Source of the DNA: Paracoccaceae bacterium
GTDB taxonomy: Bacteria; Pseudomonadota; Alphaproteobacteria; Rhodobacterales; Rhodobacteraceae
Assembly (NCBI GenBank): GCA_029881635.1
Contig: JAOUMG010000088.1
Location: 1 to 7,346 of the forward strand
Reading direction: 5' to 3'
Length of the DNA stretch: 7,346 nucleotides
Positions 7,079 to 7,346 of this stretch are shown here, one piece after another. A program made the translations under genes and the position numbers. Within the stretch, counting starts at the first letter, position 1. Every line of letters starts with the position of its first letter. The notes under the pieces were generated by a model. It had not been told where the DNA came from and searched no databases. It worked only from the letters and a program-made list of their open reading frames with translations.

Positions 7079-7346
7079 TCAGTTGCCGAGCATCCATTTC
7101 CCTTCGGGGTGAAAGGCGTGAAAGGCGAAAGCGAAGACCACATCATGCACCAGATCGCGCCCGGTGGCGCTGTCGCGCACGCGGATATTGCCAACATCGC
7201 GGCCCTTGGCGATGCTTGATGTATCGAGCGCTGATGCCTGACCTTCAGCCCAGCTGATGGTCACACCTGCCTCCGCAATTTCGCCTGCACCGGCCACTCT
7301 TTCCAGCGGCCAGGCGCGTTGGCCGACGCGCACGACACGGCTCAGG
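7079..7346 (-). CDS. DUF3179-like protein, C-terminal part
   Basis: The frame is open from the right window edge (about 7345) to a TGA at 7079-7081, giving about 88 residues with no visible start. The GTG at 7331-7333 is probably internal, since the frame continues upstream as L-S-R-V. The segments RVGQRAWPLERV, SWAEGQASALDT, IAKGRDVGNIRVRD, and HDVVFAFAFHAFHPEGKW resemble from memory the C-terminal end of DUF3179 domain proteins, which are common in Rhodobacteraceae and have no established function. This is pattern recognition without a search. The coding strand and frame are well supported by the continuous protein-like composition. The end lies 3 nt from the last inverted repeat of the intergenic cluster. 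Confidence 0.65.
   Translation of the reverse strand, partial: LSRVVRVGQRAWPLERVAGAGEIAEAGVTISWAEGQASALDTSSIAKGRDVGNIRVRDSATGRDLVHDVVFAFAFHAFHPEGKWMLGN

Overview
This 7.3 kb window looks like ordinary chromosome from an alphaproteobacterium, most likely in the Rhodobacteraceae. Three things point there: a fairly high G+C content, the style of the TyrS and AnmK proteins, and a DUF3179-like C-terminus. This placement is inferred from the proteins, because no rRNA or other phylogenetic marker is present. I see no insertion sequence, phage gene, tRNA, CRISPR array or integrase, and I do not see a clearly new multi-gene system.

Layout, left to right. (1) The 3' end of enolase (+, cut by the window edge) faces a classical short-chain dehydrogenase (-). 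A perfect 8-bp hairpin lies between their converging ends. (2) A 210-bp divergent intergenic region separates the SDR from a membrane fatty acid desaturase (+). (3) After the desaturase comes a very short ORF of 19 codons with a strong Shine-Dalgarno, rich in Ile/Leu/Val, and then a RarD-type EamA transporter (+). (4) The RarD gene overlaps, tail to tail, a DAO-family FAD oxidoreductase (-). That gene is itself overlapped by 8 nt by the upstream anmK (-), so anmK and the oxidase form a two-gene operon. (5) Across only about 63 bp, anmK diverges from tyrS (+). (6) A 174-bp non-coding stretch with three consecutive inverted repeats precedes the 3' part of a DUF3179-like gene (-) that runs off the right edge.

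Functions: enolase and TyrS are housekeeping enzymes. AnmK phosphorylates 1,6-anhydro-N-acetylmuramic acid released by cell-wall turnover. Its coupling to a D-amino-acid-oxidase-like flavoprotein hints at, but does not prove, a shared role in recovering peptidoglycan material. The desaturase and the RarD transporter are membrane proteins of unknown substrate. The short ORF between them is the best candidate for something undescribed: it may be a regulatory leader peptide for rarD.
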